A stretch of 64,000 nucleotides of DNA from positions 1 to 64,000 of the forward strand of contig NZ_BMDW01000005.1 of the NCBI RefSeq assembly GCF_014636175.1. The letters run 5' to 3'. Positions 1-9,169 of the stretch are shown here, piece by piece. Below the pieces are notes generated by a model that made no database searches, was not told the DNA's origin, and worked only from the letters and a program-made list of their open reading frames with translations. The DNA is from Sphingomonas psychrolutea (GTDB lineage: Bacteria; Pseudomonadota; Alphaproteobacteria; Sphingomonadales; Sphingomonadaceae). The position numbers and the translations under genes were made by a program. How positions within the stretch are numbered: position 1 is the first letter of the stretch; each line of letters begins with the position of its first letter.

Positions 1-14
1 GAATAGGCTCGCAC
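1..14 (-). CDS. Possible start of a gene running off the left edge
   Basis: On the minus strand a strong Shine-Dalgarno-like GGGAGGA lies a few bases before a GTG at 14-12, followed by codons for Arg-Ala-Tyr before the window ends. The neighbouring operon is transcribed in the same direction. Only four codons are visible, so no function can be given, and the call rests on the ribosome binding site alone. Confidence 0.35.
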
Positions 15-128
15 CGTATCCTCCCTGCTCAGCCCGCAGAGTGAATCACAAACGCAGCCCAATGGGAATCCTCACGATTCAAGACGGGCGAGTCAGACTC
101 TAGGGACCAGCCTCCCCCGCTTTATCCA

Positions 129-226
129 CCCCGGCGAAGGCCGGGGCCCAGTTACAGAGGTCGTGGTGATGGAGCGCAGCGCTCCTTCCGCTTCGTCGCG
201 CGACTGGACCCCGGCCTTCGCCGGGG
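129..226. repeat. Intergenic paired-palindrome repeat, family A, copy 1
   Basis: The element is bounded by CCCCGGCGAAGGCCGGGG and its exact reverse complement CCCCGGCCTTCGCCGGGG, with the complementarity extending inward (CCCAGT against ACTGGA). Each arm can also fold on itself. A second copy lies at 40647-40743 with the same ends and a different centre. This is the architecture of REP/BIME-type mobile palindromes. It sits just after the stop of the crotonase gene and could act as a transcription or mRNA-end structure. Confidence 0.8.
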
Positions 227-241
227 AAGCGATATGGGGTT

Positions 242-1150
242 TCACCGATACTCCGGCTTATCGAACCACGGCGCGAAGGTATCCCACGCGTCGGCGACCG
301 AATCGGGAAACACCGCCGCACGCTTCTCCAGGAACGCGGTGACGCCCTCCTTGGCATCGGCGCTCGCCCCCCGCGCCCAGATCGCGCGGCTCTCGATTTT
401 GTGCGCGTCCATCGGGTGCGGCGCGCCCAACCCGGCATAGAGCATCTTGCGCATCAGCGCGATCGACACCGGTGCGCCCTCTGCGGTCAACCGTAGCGCC
501 AGCGCGCGCGCCGCCGGGAGCAGATCGTCGGGGGCATGCACGCTCCGCACCAGCCCGCCACGCAGCGCCTCGGCCGCATCGAACACCGCGCCCGAATAGC
601 AATATTCCAGCGCTTGCCCGATCCCGACGAGGCGCGGCAGGAACCAGCTCGAACACGCCTCGGGCACGATCCCGCGCCGCGCAAAGACAAAGCCGAAGCG
701 CGCGGCGTCGCTCGCCAGGCGGAAGTCCATCGGCAGCGTCATCGTCGCACCAACGCCGACCGCCGCGCCGTTGATCGCCCCGATCACGGGCTTTTTCGAG
801 GCGAAGATGCGCAAGCTCAGCAACCCGCCGCCATCGCGCACCGCGGGATGCGCATAATCGACGCTACCATCGGCGCGCACCGGCGATTCGGCGCCATTCC
901 ACCCGCCGCTCGCGTCATAATCGAAGGTCGCCGCTCCGCCCGACAGATCGGCCCCGGCGCAGAAACCACGTCCCGCGCCCGTGACGATCACCGCGCGCAC
1001 GCCGTCATCGGCGTCGGTGGCATCGAACGCCGCGATCAGATCGGCGAGCATCGCGGCGTTGAACGCGTTGAGCTTGTCAGGCCGATCGAGCGTGATCGTC
1101 GCGATCTGGTCCGCAATGTCGAGCCGGATCGTGGTGAAAGCTGGCGTCAC
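242..1150 (-). CDS. Enoyl-CoA hydratase/isomerase family protein (crotonase fold)
   Basis: This is a 302-residue crotonase-family protein, the usual length for single-domain enoyl-CoA hydratases. It shows the N-terminal DRPDKLNAF signature, the CoA/oxyanion segment GAGRGFCAGADL and the second conserved block AINGAAVGVG. The segment RRGIVPEACSS places a Glu at about residue 164, where hydratases carry a catalytic acid. The GTG at 1150 gives a GTGA overlap with the cytochrome gene stop; a GTG at 1159 is also possible. It is the last visible gene of the molybdoenzyme operon. The substrate cannot be told, but context suggests an acyl-CoA made after oxidation of a small organic compound. Confidence 0.88.
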   Translation of the reverse strand: MTPAFTTIRLDIADQIATITLDRPDKLNAFNAAMLADLIAAFDATDADDGVRAVIVTGAGRGFCAGADLSGGAATFDYDASGGWNGAESPVRADGSVDYAHPAVRDGGGLLSLRIFASKKPVIGAINGAAVGVGATMTLPMDFRLASDAARFGFVFARRGIVPEACSSWFLPRLVGIGQALEYCYSGAVFDAAEALRGGLVRSVHAPDDLLPAARALALRLTAEGAPVSIALMRKMLYAGLGAPHPMDAHKIESRAIWARGASADAKEGVTAFLEKRAAVFPDSVADAWDTFAPWFDKPEYR

Positions 1151-1767
1151 GCCGGGCACTTTGCGCCGCTATCGACCCATGCCTTGGTCAGCGCGCCGAA
1201 CTGCGCCTGCGTGCCGGGTGCTGGCGTGCGGCCAAGCCCGGGGTGCCAGCCCCAGCCGACCAGCGCATCCTTGCCATTATGGTCGACGAGGTCAGCGAGC
1301 GACTTGCCGCCGTTGCGCGCGCGGTCCTTGATTTGCACGCAAATCGCGCCGAGCGACTTGCCCTCCCACGCCATCGACAGCGGGGCGAGCTGCCATTCCG
1401 GTGCGCCGGGCATGCTGCCGGTACCATTGGCAAAAGTGACGTTGGCAGTGCCGTGACAGGTCGCGCATTCGAGGCCCGCCGCACCATGCCCATTGGCACC
1501 GCGGATCACCGGCGGATTGTGCGGCAGCATCGCTTCGCCCTGATTGGGCCGGTCGCTGCGCGGGTGACAATTGAGGCAGCGTGGCGACTGGATCACTTTG
1601 CCCATCTCCCCGAACAACGCGACCGAGCGCTTCGCCGGATCGGCGATCGACGCGAACGCAGTCGGATCCTTGAGCGGGGTGGGCGCGGGCAGGACGGAGC
1701 GTGCGAGCAGCACGGTCGGCAGGATCGCCGTCGCAATCACCAAAGCAATCGTATTGCCGCGCATCAT
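1147..1767 (-). CDS. Periplasmic diheme cytochrome c
   Basis: This 206-residue protein has an N-terminal hydrophobic export segment (about residues 6-22) and two CxxCH heme-attachment motifs, CLNCH at about 64-68 and CATCH at about 101-105. The start at 1767 overlaps the stop of the molybdopterin subunit by four bases (ATGA). In comparable operons of isoquinoline- or aldehyde-type dehydrogenases a c-type cytochrome takes electrons from the Fe-S subunit to the respiratory chain; this role is inferred from position. Unlike the larger three-heme cytochromes often found with these enzymes, this one is small and has two heme sites. Confidence 0.82.
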   Translation of the reverse strand: MMRGNTIALVIATAILPTVLLARSVLPAPTPLKDPTAFASIADPAKRSVALFGEMGKVIQSPRCLNCHPRSDRPNQGEAMLPHNPPVIRGANGHGAAGLECATCHGTANVTFANGTGSMPGAPEWQLAPLSMAWEGKSLGAICVQIKDRARNGGKSLADLVDHNGKDALVGWGWHPGLGRTPAPGTQAQFGALTKAWVDSGAKCPA

Positions 1768-3917
1768 GCATTCTCCGAATGGGCGAAGGGCAGTCGCGTG
1801 ACGACTTTGCCGGTCAGCTTGCGCCACGCATTGGCGACGGCGGGGGCGATCGGCGGCAAGCCGGGTTCGCCGATCCCGGTCGGGTTCGCGGTCGAGTTGA
1901 TGATCGCGACCTCGACCTCGGGCATCTCCGCCATGCGGAGCGAGCGGTAGGTGTCGAAATTCGACTGTTGCACCACCCCCCCCTCGCCCAGCGTGATTTC
2001 GGCATAGAGCGCATGCCCGAGGCCAAAGCCGACCCCGCCCTCGATCTGCGCGCGGATCACGTTCGGGTTGATCGGCACGCCGCAATCGACTGCCGCCCAC
2101 ACCTTGTGGACGCGCGGCAGCTTGTCGGCGCCGACCGAGACTTCGGCGATCTGTGCGACGTACGACCCGAAGCTCTTGTGGAACGCGACACCGCGGGCGC
2201 GACCGGACTTGGCGGACAACCCGCCCGCCACTTCGGCAACGCGCTTCAGCACCGCCTTCGCGCGATCATCCTTCATCAGCGCGATCCGGCCCATGATCGG
2301 ATCCTGCTTGCCGAGCTCGAACAGGCGATCGAGGAACGTCTCCATCACATAGGCCGTGTGGGTGTTGCCGACCGAGCGCCACCACAACGTCGGTACGCCA
2401 TTTTTCAGTTCGTTCGCGCCGACACGCAACGCCGGAAAGGCGTAGGCGCTGCCGGTCAGCCCCTCGACCATCGCTTCGTCGAACTTGGCGCTGGGGTTGA
2501 AGAAGCCGGTGCCGCGCATGAACGACTGCCCGGCGACGACCGCGTCGAGCCCGACGATCTGGCCCTTGGCATCGACCCCGCCCTTGATCGTGTGGACGAT
2601 CAGCGGGCGATAGCGTCCGCCGCGAATGTCATTCTCGCGCGTCCAGACATGCTTGACCGCGGTGGTGCCGCCAAACGCCTTGGTCGCCATCGCCGCCTCG
2701 ACGGCATTGCCCATGTCGGGCGTCGCGCGCCGACCGAAGCTGCCACCGGCATATTGTTCGTGCAGCGTCATGCCAGCGAACGGCACGCCGAGCACCTTCG
2801 AGACTGCCGTGGTATCGCCGACCTGGAACTGGCTGCCCGCGTAGAAATCCGCGCCGCCGTCCTTCGGTTCGATCACTGCGTCCATCGTTTCCATCGGCGC
2901 ATGCGCCAGGAACGGGAAGACATAGGTCGCCTCGATCCGCTTGGCGGCACTGGCGAGCGCTGTGGCGACATTGCCCTCGGCTTCGCACTCGACACCGGGC
3001 GTGGCGGCGGCGGCGATGTACTGCTTGATCATCGTGTCGGTCGAGCGCGTCTCGGCCTTGGACAAATCCCAATCGACTTTCAGCGCGGCGCGGCCCTTCA
3101 TCGCCGCGAACGTGTCCTTGGCATAGACGACGACGCCCTGCGGGATCGTCTTGACCGCGACCACGCCGGGAATGGCGAGTGCGGCCGCATCATCGACCGA
3201 TTTGACCGTCCCGCCAAAGGCTGGCGCATGTTCGATTACGCTCACGACCATGCCGGGCCGCTGCACGTCCATCGTGAATTGCGCGCTGCCATTGGTCTTG
3301 ACCAGGCTGTCGAGCTTGGGTGTGTCGCGCCCGATCAGCGTCCATTGCGCCGGTGTCTTGAGCGTCGGCTTTTCGGGGATCGGCATCGTCGCGGCGGTCG
3401 CGGCGAGGTCTCCGAAGGTCGCGGTCTTCGCGCCATGGCTAACGACGCCCTTGGCGACCGTCACCTCGGCCGCCGGAACACCCCAGGTCCTGGCGGCAGC
3501 AGCAACGAGCATCGCGCGCGCCGAAGCCCCGGCATTACGCATCTGCATCCAGCTATTGGCCATCGCGGTCGATCCGCCGGTGCCCATCGTGCCGAAGGCG
3601 AGATTCTTGTAAAGTGGGTCGTTCGCGGGCGCGAAAGCGATTCGCATCTGGCCCCAATCGGCGTCGAGTTCGTCGGCGACGATCGTCGACAGGCCAGTCG
3701 CCGGACCTTGGCCGAATTCGACATGCTTGATGATAACGGTGACGGTGTTGTCGCCGGCGATCCGCACAAAGGCGTTGGGCGCGAACGGTGTCGCTTCTCC
3801 GGCAGGTGCCGCCTTCGCCGCCGCTTTGCCCATCGGCAAAGCCAGACCGATAACGAGGCCCGAACCAGCGAGGAAATCGCGGCGACTCGCCACGGGGATT
3901 TTGGTGGGGGCGTTCAT
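1764..3917 (-). CDS. Molybdopterin-binding subunit of a xanthine-dehydrogenase-family oxidoreductase (isoquinoline 1-oxidoreductase beta type)
   Basis: This 717-residue protein begins with a twin-arginine signal ([10 protein letters not shown] at about 11-20), so the complex is probably exported folded to the periplasm. The body matches the aldehyde oxidase/xanthine dehydrogenase large subunit: repeated molybdopterin-contact glycine segments, GSFGRRA and, near the C-terminus, [13 protein letters not shown], which carries the expected active-site Glu. It overlaps the 2Fe-2S subunit gene upstream and the cytochrome gene downstream by four bases each, so the three are probably made in fixed ratio. 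Family members hydroxylate N-heterocycles or oxidise aldehydes; the substrate here is unknown. Confidence 0.88.
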   Translation of the reverse strand: MNAPTKIPVASRRDFLAGSGLVIGLALPMGKAAAKAAPAGEATPFAPNAFVRIAGDNTVTVIIKHVEFGQGPATGLSTIVADELDADWGQMRIAFAPANDPLYKNLAFGTMGTGGSTAMANSWMQMRNAGASARAMLVAAAARTWGVPAAEVTVAKGVVSHGAKTATFGDLAATAATMPIPEKPTLKTPAQWTLIGRDTPKLDSLVKTNGSAQFTMDVQRPGMVVSVIEHAPAFGGTVKSVDDAAALAIPGVVAVKTIPQGVVVYAKDTFAAMKGRAALKVDWDLSKAETRSTDTMIKQYIAAAATPGVECEAEGNVATALASAAKRIEATYVFPFLAHAPMETMDAVIEPKDGGADFYAGSQFQVGDTTAVSKVLGVPFAGMTLHEQYAGGSFGRRATPDMGNAVEAAMATKAFGGTTAVKHVWTRENDIRGGRYRPLIVHTIKGGVDAKGQIVGLDAVVAGQSFMRGTGFFNPSAKFDEAMVEGLTGSAYAFPALRVGANELKNGVPTLWWRSVGNTHTAYVMETFLDRLFELGKQDPIMGRIALMKDDRAKAVLKRVAEVAGGLSAKSGRARGVAFHKSFGSYVAQIAEVSVGADKLPRVHKVWAAVDCGVPINPNVIRAQIEGGVGFGLGHALYAEITLGEGGVVQQSNFDTYRSLRMAEMPEVEVAIINSTANPTGIGEPGLPPIAPAVANAWRKLTGKVVTRLPFAHSENA

Positions 3918-4381
3918 GCTGCCGTCTCCACATGTTTGGCGGCGTCTTTAATCGCCTGACGGATGCGGACATACGTCGCGCAGCGGCAAATATTGCCCGC
4001 CATGCCGTGGTCAATATCGGCGTCGGTCGGGTTGGGTTTCGCCGCAAGCAGCCCGATCGCCGACATCACTTGCCCCGACTGGCAGAAGCCGCATTGCGGC
4101 ACGTCGATTGCAACCCAGGCGGCCTTGACCGCTTCGGCGGTCTTGCCGGTGGCGCCCTCGATCGTCGTGACGCTGCGCCCGGCAACGCTCGCGATCGGCG
4201 TCACGCAGGACCGGCGATTCTTGCCGTCGAGGTGCACCGTGCACGCGCCGCATTGCGCGATTCCGCAGCCATATTTGGTGCCGGTGAGTTGGAGGTGATC
4301 TCGCAACACCCACAGAAGCGGCGTGTCGGGGTCTCCGTCGAACCGGGCGGCAGCCCCGTTGAGCGTAAATTCGGTCGCCAT
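3914..4381 (-). CDS. 2Fe-2S subunit of the molybdenum hydroxylase (isoquinoline 1-oxidoreductase alpha type)
   Basis: This 155-residue protein has the two-cluster layout of xanthine-dehydrogenase small subunits: a plant-ferredoxin domain with Cys at about 39, 44, 47 and 59 ([12 protein letters not shown]) and a C-terminal all-helical domain with Cys at about 97, 100, 132 and 134 (CGFCQSGQ and CRC). The start at 4381 is chosen because AGGAG lies just upstream; earlier in-frame codons lack this and would add an unconserved tail. It is the first gene of the leftward operon and lacks its own export signal, consistent with co-export on the large subunit's Tat signal. Confidence 0.9.
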   Translation of the reverse strand: MATEFTLNGAAARFDGDPDTPLLWVLRDHLQLTGTKYGCGIAQCGACTVHLDGKNRRSCVTPIASVAGRSVTTIEGATGKTAEAVKAAWVAIDVPQCGFCQSGQVMSAIGLLAAKPNPTDADIDHGMAGNICRCATYVRIRQAIKDAAKHVETAA

Positions 4382-4535
4382 CGCGCGTCTCCTAGATATG
4401 CCCGGATACCGTGGACAGGGGCGTGCGCGCAACCGAAAGGTAGTGTATTGCAACGGATATAGCGAGCGTAACCGGATTTTAGGGGGCGGCGGGGCACACA
4501 GGACGCGTCATACTTCAGTCAGGCCCTTCGTCCGC
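4382..4535. promoter_or_regulatory. Divergent intergenic promoter region
   Basis: These 154 bases separate the leftward molybdoenzyme operon from the rightward aminotransferase fusion gene and must hold both promoters. No clear operator or sigma-factor consensus could be picked out by eye. Confidence 0.4.
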
Positions 4536-7007
4536 ATGCGTTATCCCTTGATTGCTCCCAATCCGCCGCGCCTCAGCGAACACGTCGCGGCGCTGCGCCG
4601 CGTCGAGGCATCAGGGGTGTTCAGCAACAACGGCCCCGAGGTGCGCGCGTTCGAAGCGGAGGCGACCGCGCAGCTGTTTGGCGGGCAGGGCGCGTGTCTC
4701 GCGGTCGGCAATGCGACGCTCGGGCTGATGATCGCGATCCGCGAGGCAGCGGGCGAGCATGTCGCGGGCCGCTTCGCGCTGATGCCCGCGCTCACCTTCG
4801 CCGCCACCGCGCAAGCGGCCTTGTGGGCGGGTCTCACCCCATTGATCTGCGACATCGACCCGGCCGACTGGACCGCAAGCGGCGCGGCCGAGGAACGGCT
4901 GCTGCGCGACTATGGCGATCGCGTCGCCGTGATACTGCCCTACGCGACCTTCGGCACCGCAATCGACCTCGACCGCTACGCCTGGCTGCAACGCGAACAC
5001 GGCGTCGGCGTGGTGATCGACGCCGCCGCCTCGCTCGGGACACTCGACGAGGGCGGCGCTGGCTTCGGCACCGGTGCGCCGTTCGCCACCGTCTATTCGA
5101 TGCACGCCACCAAGACCTTCGCGGTCGCCGAGGGCGGGCTGATCCATTCGGGCGACACCCGGCTGATCGATCGGCTGCGCGCGATGACCAATTTCGGGTT
5201 CGAAGCCGGACGCAGCGCCACGCTCCCCGGCATCAACGCCAAATTGCCCGAAGTGATCGCCGTGATGGCGCGCGCGAAACTCGCCGAGATCGATGCGGTA
5301 TGCGATCATCGCGCCGCGCTCGAAGCGGCGTACCGCGCGCAATTGGAGGCCGTTTCGTTTCAGGCCGGACAGGGCCAACGCCGCGCGAGCCAGTTCATGC
5401 CCATATTATTGCCCGAAGGCCTCGCACACCGCCGCGACGCGATCGGTGCGGCGCTTGCGGCCGAGGGAATCGGATCGGGCCGCTATTTCAGCCCGCATCT
5501 GGGGGAGCAGCCGCTGTTCCGCCGCACCGCGACGATCCTGCCCACCCCGGTCGCCGATGCGGTCGCGGGGCGATCGCTTTCGCTGCCGATTACCGATGCG
5601 ATGACGGTGGCCGATGTCACGGTGATCGCCACCGCATTCAACCGCATCCTCGCCGCCGAAGCCCGCGTCCCTGCGCGAGCGCGGACGAATCCGATCGCCT
5701 CGCTGCTGATCGTCGGCGGAGGCCCGGCTGGCACCGCGATGCTCACCGCCGCGAGCAAGCGTGGCCGGTTGGCCGAGCTCGCCGCCTCCGGCATCGTCAT
5801 CGCTGAGCGCGACGATGCGCTCGGCGAGGGCCGGATCGGGCGCTATGCGATCACCTCGGATTCGACCGCCGAGACCTTCCTGAGTGCGGTGAAGGACAAT
5901 CCCCACCCCGAACTCGCCGCGCTGGTCGATCATCCGGCAGGCCGCGCGGTCGGGCAGTATGTCGGTGCGCTCGGCGTGCCGTTGGTCGAGGCGGGGCCGT
6001 TTGTGCGTGCGACCGGCGAGCGCTTGCACGCGCTCGTCCGCCAGCATGGCGGCACGGTGCTGACCGGGCATGAGGTCCTCCACACCACCCGCACGACCGG
6101 CGGGCTCTGGTCGAGCCGCTTGCGCCGCCGTGCCGACGGCCAGGAATTCGACCAGCTTTCCAGCGCCGTGCTGGTCGCGACCGGGGGGCACCAACCGCTC
6201 GACCGGCTCGCCGCGCAGCGCGTCGGGGGTGTATCGCTGGTGCAGGAGGTCGGTGACCGGCTGATGCAATCGGACGAAGCACTAGCACTCGGCGGACCAC
6301 AAAAGATCGTCGATTTGCTGTCAACCAAGCGCAACCCGAAGATCGTCGTGATCGGTGGATCGACCAGCGCGATCGCGACGATCGTGTTGCTGCTCAAAAC
6401 ACAGGCGATCCCGCTGGGTGCAGGCGCAATCACGCTGCTGCATCGCCGTCCGCTGCGGCCCTTTTACCCGACGCCCGAGGCGGCACTGGCCGAGGGTTTC
6501 ACCGATTTCGGACCCGACGACATCTGCCCGGTCAGCGGCTTTGTCTATCGCCTGGCCGGCTTCCGGCTTGAAGCGCGCGATCTCGTGCTGCGCCAGCTCC
6601 GCGTCGATGGCCGCGTGCCCGATCCGCGCCTCACCGTGCATCAAGTGAGCGGGGACGACGATGCCATCGCCCGCGCGCACCTGGCTGGGGCCGACCTCGT
6701 CATTGCGGCATTGGGTTATCGCCCGCGCGCCCTCGCAATCCACGACAGCGACGGCCGCAATGTCGCGCTGGCCGCCCATCATGGCGCAGCGATGGTCGAC
6801 CGCCATTGCCGCATTCTGGACGCCAGCGGCACGGCGATCCCCGGCCTGTACGGCATCGGCCTTGCCGCTGGGTTCGTGCCGTGGGGCAAGCTTGGCGGCG
6901 AGGCGAGCTTCTCGGGTCAGGCCAATGGCCTGTGGCAATGGCAGAACGATGTCGGCGCGATGATCGTCGACCAGGTGCTGGGCGACGCGGCGCGCGCCGT
7001 CGCATGA
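4536..7007 (+). CDS. Fusion protein: DegT/DnrJ/EryC1/StrS-type PLP aminotransferase plus FAD/NAD(P)-binding oxidoreductase
   Basis: This 823-residue protein joins two enzymes. Residues about 1-380 are a sugar-aminotransferase-type PLP fold with the Schiff-base Lys at about 193 in HATKTFAVAEGG. Residues about 388-823 are a flavoprotein of the lysine/ornithine N-monooxygenase-like class, with the FAD motif VGGGPAGTA at about 393-401, a second dinucleotide motif GGSTSA at about 607 and the C-terminal PWGKLGGE/FSGQANGLW region. The reading frame is open across the joint with no sign of error. The start ATG at 4536 opens the aminotransferase fold; the frame continues upstream without homology. It overlaps the glycosyltransferase gene by ATGA. 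A plausible product is an N-oxidised amino sugar or amino compound, but this is inference. Confidence 0.82.
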   Translation: MRYPLIAPNPPRLSEHVAALRRVEASGVFSNNGPEVRAFEAEATAQLFGGQGACLAVGNATLGLMIAIREAAGEHVAGRFALMPALTFAATAQAALWAGLTPLICDIDPADWTASGAAEERLLRDYGDRVAVILPYATFGTAIDLDRYAWLQREHGVGVVIDAAASLGTLDEGGAGFGTGAPFATVYSMHATKTFAVAEGGLIHSGDTRLIDRLRAMTNFGFEAGRSATLPGINAKLPEVIAVMARAKLAEIDAVCDHRAALEAAYRAQLEAVSFQAGQGQRRASQFMPILLPEGLAHRRDAIGAALAAEGIGSGRYFSPHLGEQPLFRRTATILPTPVADAVAGRSLSLPITDAMTVADVTVIATAFNRILAAEARVPARARTNPIASLLIVGGGPAGTAMLTAASKRGRLAELAASGIVIAERDDALGEGRIGRYAITSDSTAETFLSAVKDNPHPELAALVDHPAGRAVGQYVGALGVPLVEAGPFVRATGERLHALVRQHGGTVLTGHEVLHTTRTTGGLWSSRLRRRADGQEFDQLSSAVLVATGGHQPLDRLAAQRVGGVSLVQEVGDRLMQSDEALALGGPQKIVDLLSTKRNPKIVVIGGSTSAIATIVLLLKTQAIPLGAGAITLLHRRPLRPFYPTPEAALAEGFTDFGPDDICPVSGFVYRLAGFRLEARDLVLRQLRVDGRVPDPRLTVHQVSGDDDAIARAHLAGADLVIAALGYRPRALAIHDSDGRNVALAAHHGAAMVDRHCRILDASGTAIPGLYGIGLAAGFVPWGKLGGEASFSGQANGLWQWQNDVGAMIVDQVLGDAARAVA

Positions 7008-8080
7008 GTGCCCCCCAGACCCCCACGATCAGCGTGCTGATGGCGACCTATAATGGCGCGAGCCTCGTCGGCGAGACGATCGCGTCGTTGCAAGCACAAA
7101 CCTTTACCGACTTCGAACTGATCGTGGTCGACGATTGCTCGACCGACGACACCGTCGCGGTGATCGAGGCGTTTGCCGATCCACGGATCCGCCTGATCCG
7201 CTCGCCGGTCAATCGGCGCGTCGTGCTGACCCGCAACGCCGCCTTTGCCGCGGCGCGCGGGCGCTACATCGCCGCGCTCGATCATGACGATCTGTGCCAT
7301 CCCGATCGTTTCGCCCGCCAAGTCGCCTATCTCGACGCGCATGCCGAGATCGTGCTCGTCGGCACCGCCGCCAATGTGTTGTCGGACGGGACGATTCTCC
7401 CCTCCTCGCTCGCCCCGCTGTCCACGCCCGCTTTGATCGAATGGCTGCTGCGAATCGAAAATCCGTTGGTCTGGTCCTCGGTGATGCTGCGCGCCGATGC
7501 CGCGCGACGGCTCGATCCGTTCCAGCGGCCAGACCTCGTCTATGCCGAGGATTTCGACCTGTATCACCGCATCAGCGCTTCTGGCGGGATTGCGCGGCTC
7601 GACGACGAACTCATGACGTATCGCCGTCACGGCGGCGGTGCCTCGCAGACGCAGGCCGAGGCGATGCGCGGGCGCGCCGCAGACGTGCTCGCGGGGGTCT
7701 ATGCCCCGCTGTTCGGCGATGCCGCCGCCGACACCGCGCGCCTGATCGTCACCCATGTGATGAGCCAGCAGCCCGTGCCCGACCGCGCGACGCTGGCGGC
7801 GGTCGGCGATGCGCTCGTCCGGCTGCAAGACGATTTTCTGGCGCAGCACAGCCCCGATTCTGAAAGCCGCAGCCTGATCCGCTGGGAAACCGCGCGGCGC
7901 TGGGCGCGGATCGGGCGGGCGGGTCTGCGTACCGGTGCCTTGAAGCTCGGCGACGCGACGTCGGTGCGGCCCGCGCATCTCGGGCTGGGCTATGCCGGCA
8001 TCGAGGAACTCATCCTGTCGCGCCTCGTCGGCAGCGTACGCGTGGCGCAGCGCCGCCTGGCAAAGCGCGACGCCGCCTGA
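7004..8080 (+). CDS. Family 2 glycosyltransferase
   Basis: This 358-residue soluble GT-A glycosyltransferase shows the family 2 pattern: SVLMATYNGA at the N-terminus, VVDDCSTDDT for nucleotide binding, LDHDD as the metal-binding DxD and YAEDFDLYHR near the acceptor site. No membrane segment is evident. The ATG at 7004 overlaps the stop of the fusion gene, so the two are translationally coupled and probably act in one pathway. The enzyme likely transfers the sugar made or modified by the fusion protein, or glycosylates a shared acceptor; donor and acceptor are unknown. Confidence 0.85.
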   Translation: MSAPQTPTISVLMATYNGASLVGETIASLQAQTFTDFELIVVDDCSTDDTVAVIEAFADPRIRLIRSPVNRRVVLTRNAAFAAARGRYIAALDHDDLCHPDRFARQVAYLDAHAEIVLVGTAANVLSDGTILPSSLAPLSTPALIEWLLRIENPLVWSSVMLRADAARRLDPFQRPDLVYAEDFDLYHRISASGGIARLDDELMTYRRHGGGASQTQAEAMRGRAADVLAGVYAPLFGDAAADTARLIVTHVMSQQPVPDRATLAAVGDALVRLQDDFLAQHSPDSESRSLIRWETARRWARIGRAGLRTGALKLGDATSVRPAHLGLGYAGIEELILSRLVGSVRVAQRRLAKRDAA

Positions 8081-8150
8081 GCGGCACATAGACAGCGCCC
8101 CTTCGGCAGCGGTACAGCCTGCCCATTCATCATGATCCGGGGCTGATCCT

Positions 8151-9158
8151 TTGACCTATCCGCAGCGTAGCATCGGCCCGTTCACCGTTTCGGCGATTGG
8201 CTTGGGATGCATGAACCTCAACCATGCGTACGGCACCCCGCCCGACACCGCGACCGCGCTCGCATTGCTCAACACCGCGCTCGATCTCGGCTGCAGCTTG
8301 CTCGATACCGCCGCGCTGTATGGCAGCGGCAATAATGAACGGCTGCTCGCGCAGGGCGTGATGCACCGCCGCGCCGAGTTTACGCTCTCGAGCAAATGCG
8401 TGCTCGACATGATCGACGGCAAGCGCGGCCTCGACGGATCGCCCGCCGCCATCGCCAAGACGGTGGAGGGTTCGCTGTCGCGGCTCGGCACCGATCATAT
8501 CGACCTGGTCTATCTCCACCGGCTCGACAAGCGCGTCGCGATCGAGGAGTCGGTCGGCGCGCTGGTGCGGCTGAAAGAGGCGGGCAAGATCGGCGCGATC
8601 GGCCTGTCCGAAATGTCGGCCGCGACGATCCGCCGCGCGCACGCGGTGCATCCGATCGCCGCGGTGCAAACCGAATATTCGCCCGCGGTGCGTAACCCCG
8701 AAGTCGCCGTGCTGGCGGCGTGCAACGAACTCGGCATCGGCTTCGTCGCGTTCTCGCCGGTGGCGCGCGGGCTGCTGGCCGGGGCGGTACGCGACGATAC
8801 GTATGAGGCGGGCGATATCCGCGCGATGATGCCGCGCTTCGTCGCGCCGTTTCTGTCGCGCAACCTCGAAATCGTCGCGCGCTTCGAACGCATTGCGGCG
8901 GACGCCGGATTGACCCCGGCGCAATTGTCGCTTGGCTGGGTGCTGGCGCAGGGCGAGACGATCGTACCGATCCCGGGAACGCGCAGCATCGCGCATTTGA
9001 CCGAGAATATGGCCGCCGCAACCAAGCCGCTGGGCAGCGACGTGCTCGCCGCTGTCGACGCGCTGTTCCCGCCCAACGCGCTCGACGGCGCGCGCTATCC
9101 GGCGATGATGCAGGCACAGATCGACACCGAGCTGTTAGCGGGCGAAACGCTCGCTTGA
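8151..9158 (+). CDS. Aldo/keto reductase
   Basis: This 335-residue NADPH-dependent aldo/keto reductase has the TIM-barrel hallmarks: GLGCMNLNHAYG at the first strand, LLDTAALYG with the catalytic Asp and Tyr, the SSKCV strand carrying the catalytic Lys, YLHRLDK with the catalytic His region and the C-terminal cofactor segment PIPGTRS. The start is a TTG at 8151, since no ATG or GTG in frame fits the conserved N-terminus. It ends 11 bases before astB. The substrate is not predictable. It may act with astB or simply share its transcript. Confidence 0.86.
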   Translation: MTYPQRSIGPFTVSAIGLGCMNLNHAYGTPPDTATALALLNTALDLGCSLLDTAALYGSGNNERLLAQGVMHRRAEFTLSSKCVLDMIDGKRGLDGSPAAIAKTVEGSLSRLGTDHIDLVYLHRLDKRVAIEESVGALVRLKEAGKIGAIGLSEMSAATIRRAHAVHPIAAVQTEYSPAVRNPEVAVLAACNELGIGFVAFSPVARGLLAGAVRDDTYEAGDIRAMMPRFVAPFLSRNLEIVARFERIAADAGLTPAQLSLGWVLAQGETIVPIPGTRSIAHLTENMAAATKPLGSDVLAAVDALFPPNALDGARYPAMMQAQIDTELLAGETLA

Positions 9159-9169
9159 GAGGAAACACC

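Noticed and set aside
1701..3959. Very long open frame on the plus strand opposite the molybdopterin subunit gene
   Set aside because: It is an antisense shadow caused by high GC at third codon positions; its product is Arg/Asp/His-rich with no motif, while the minus-strand frame has full family features.
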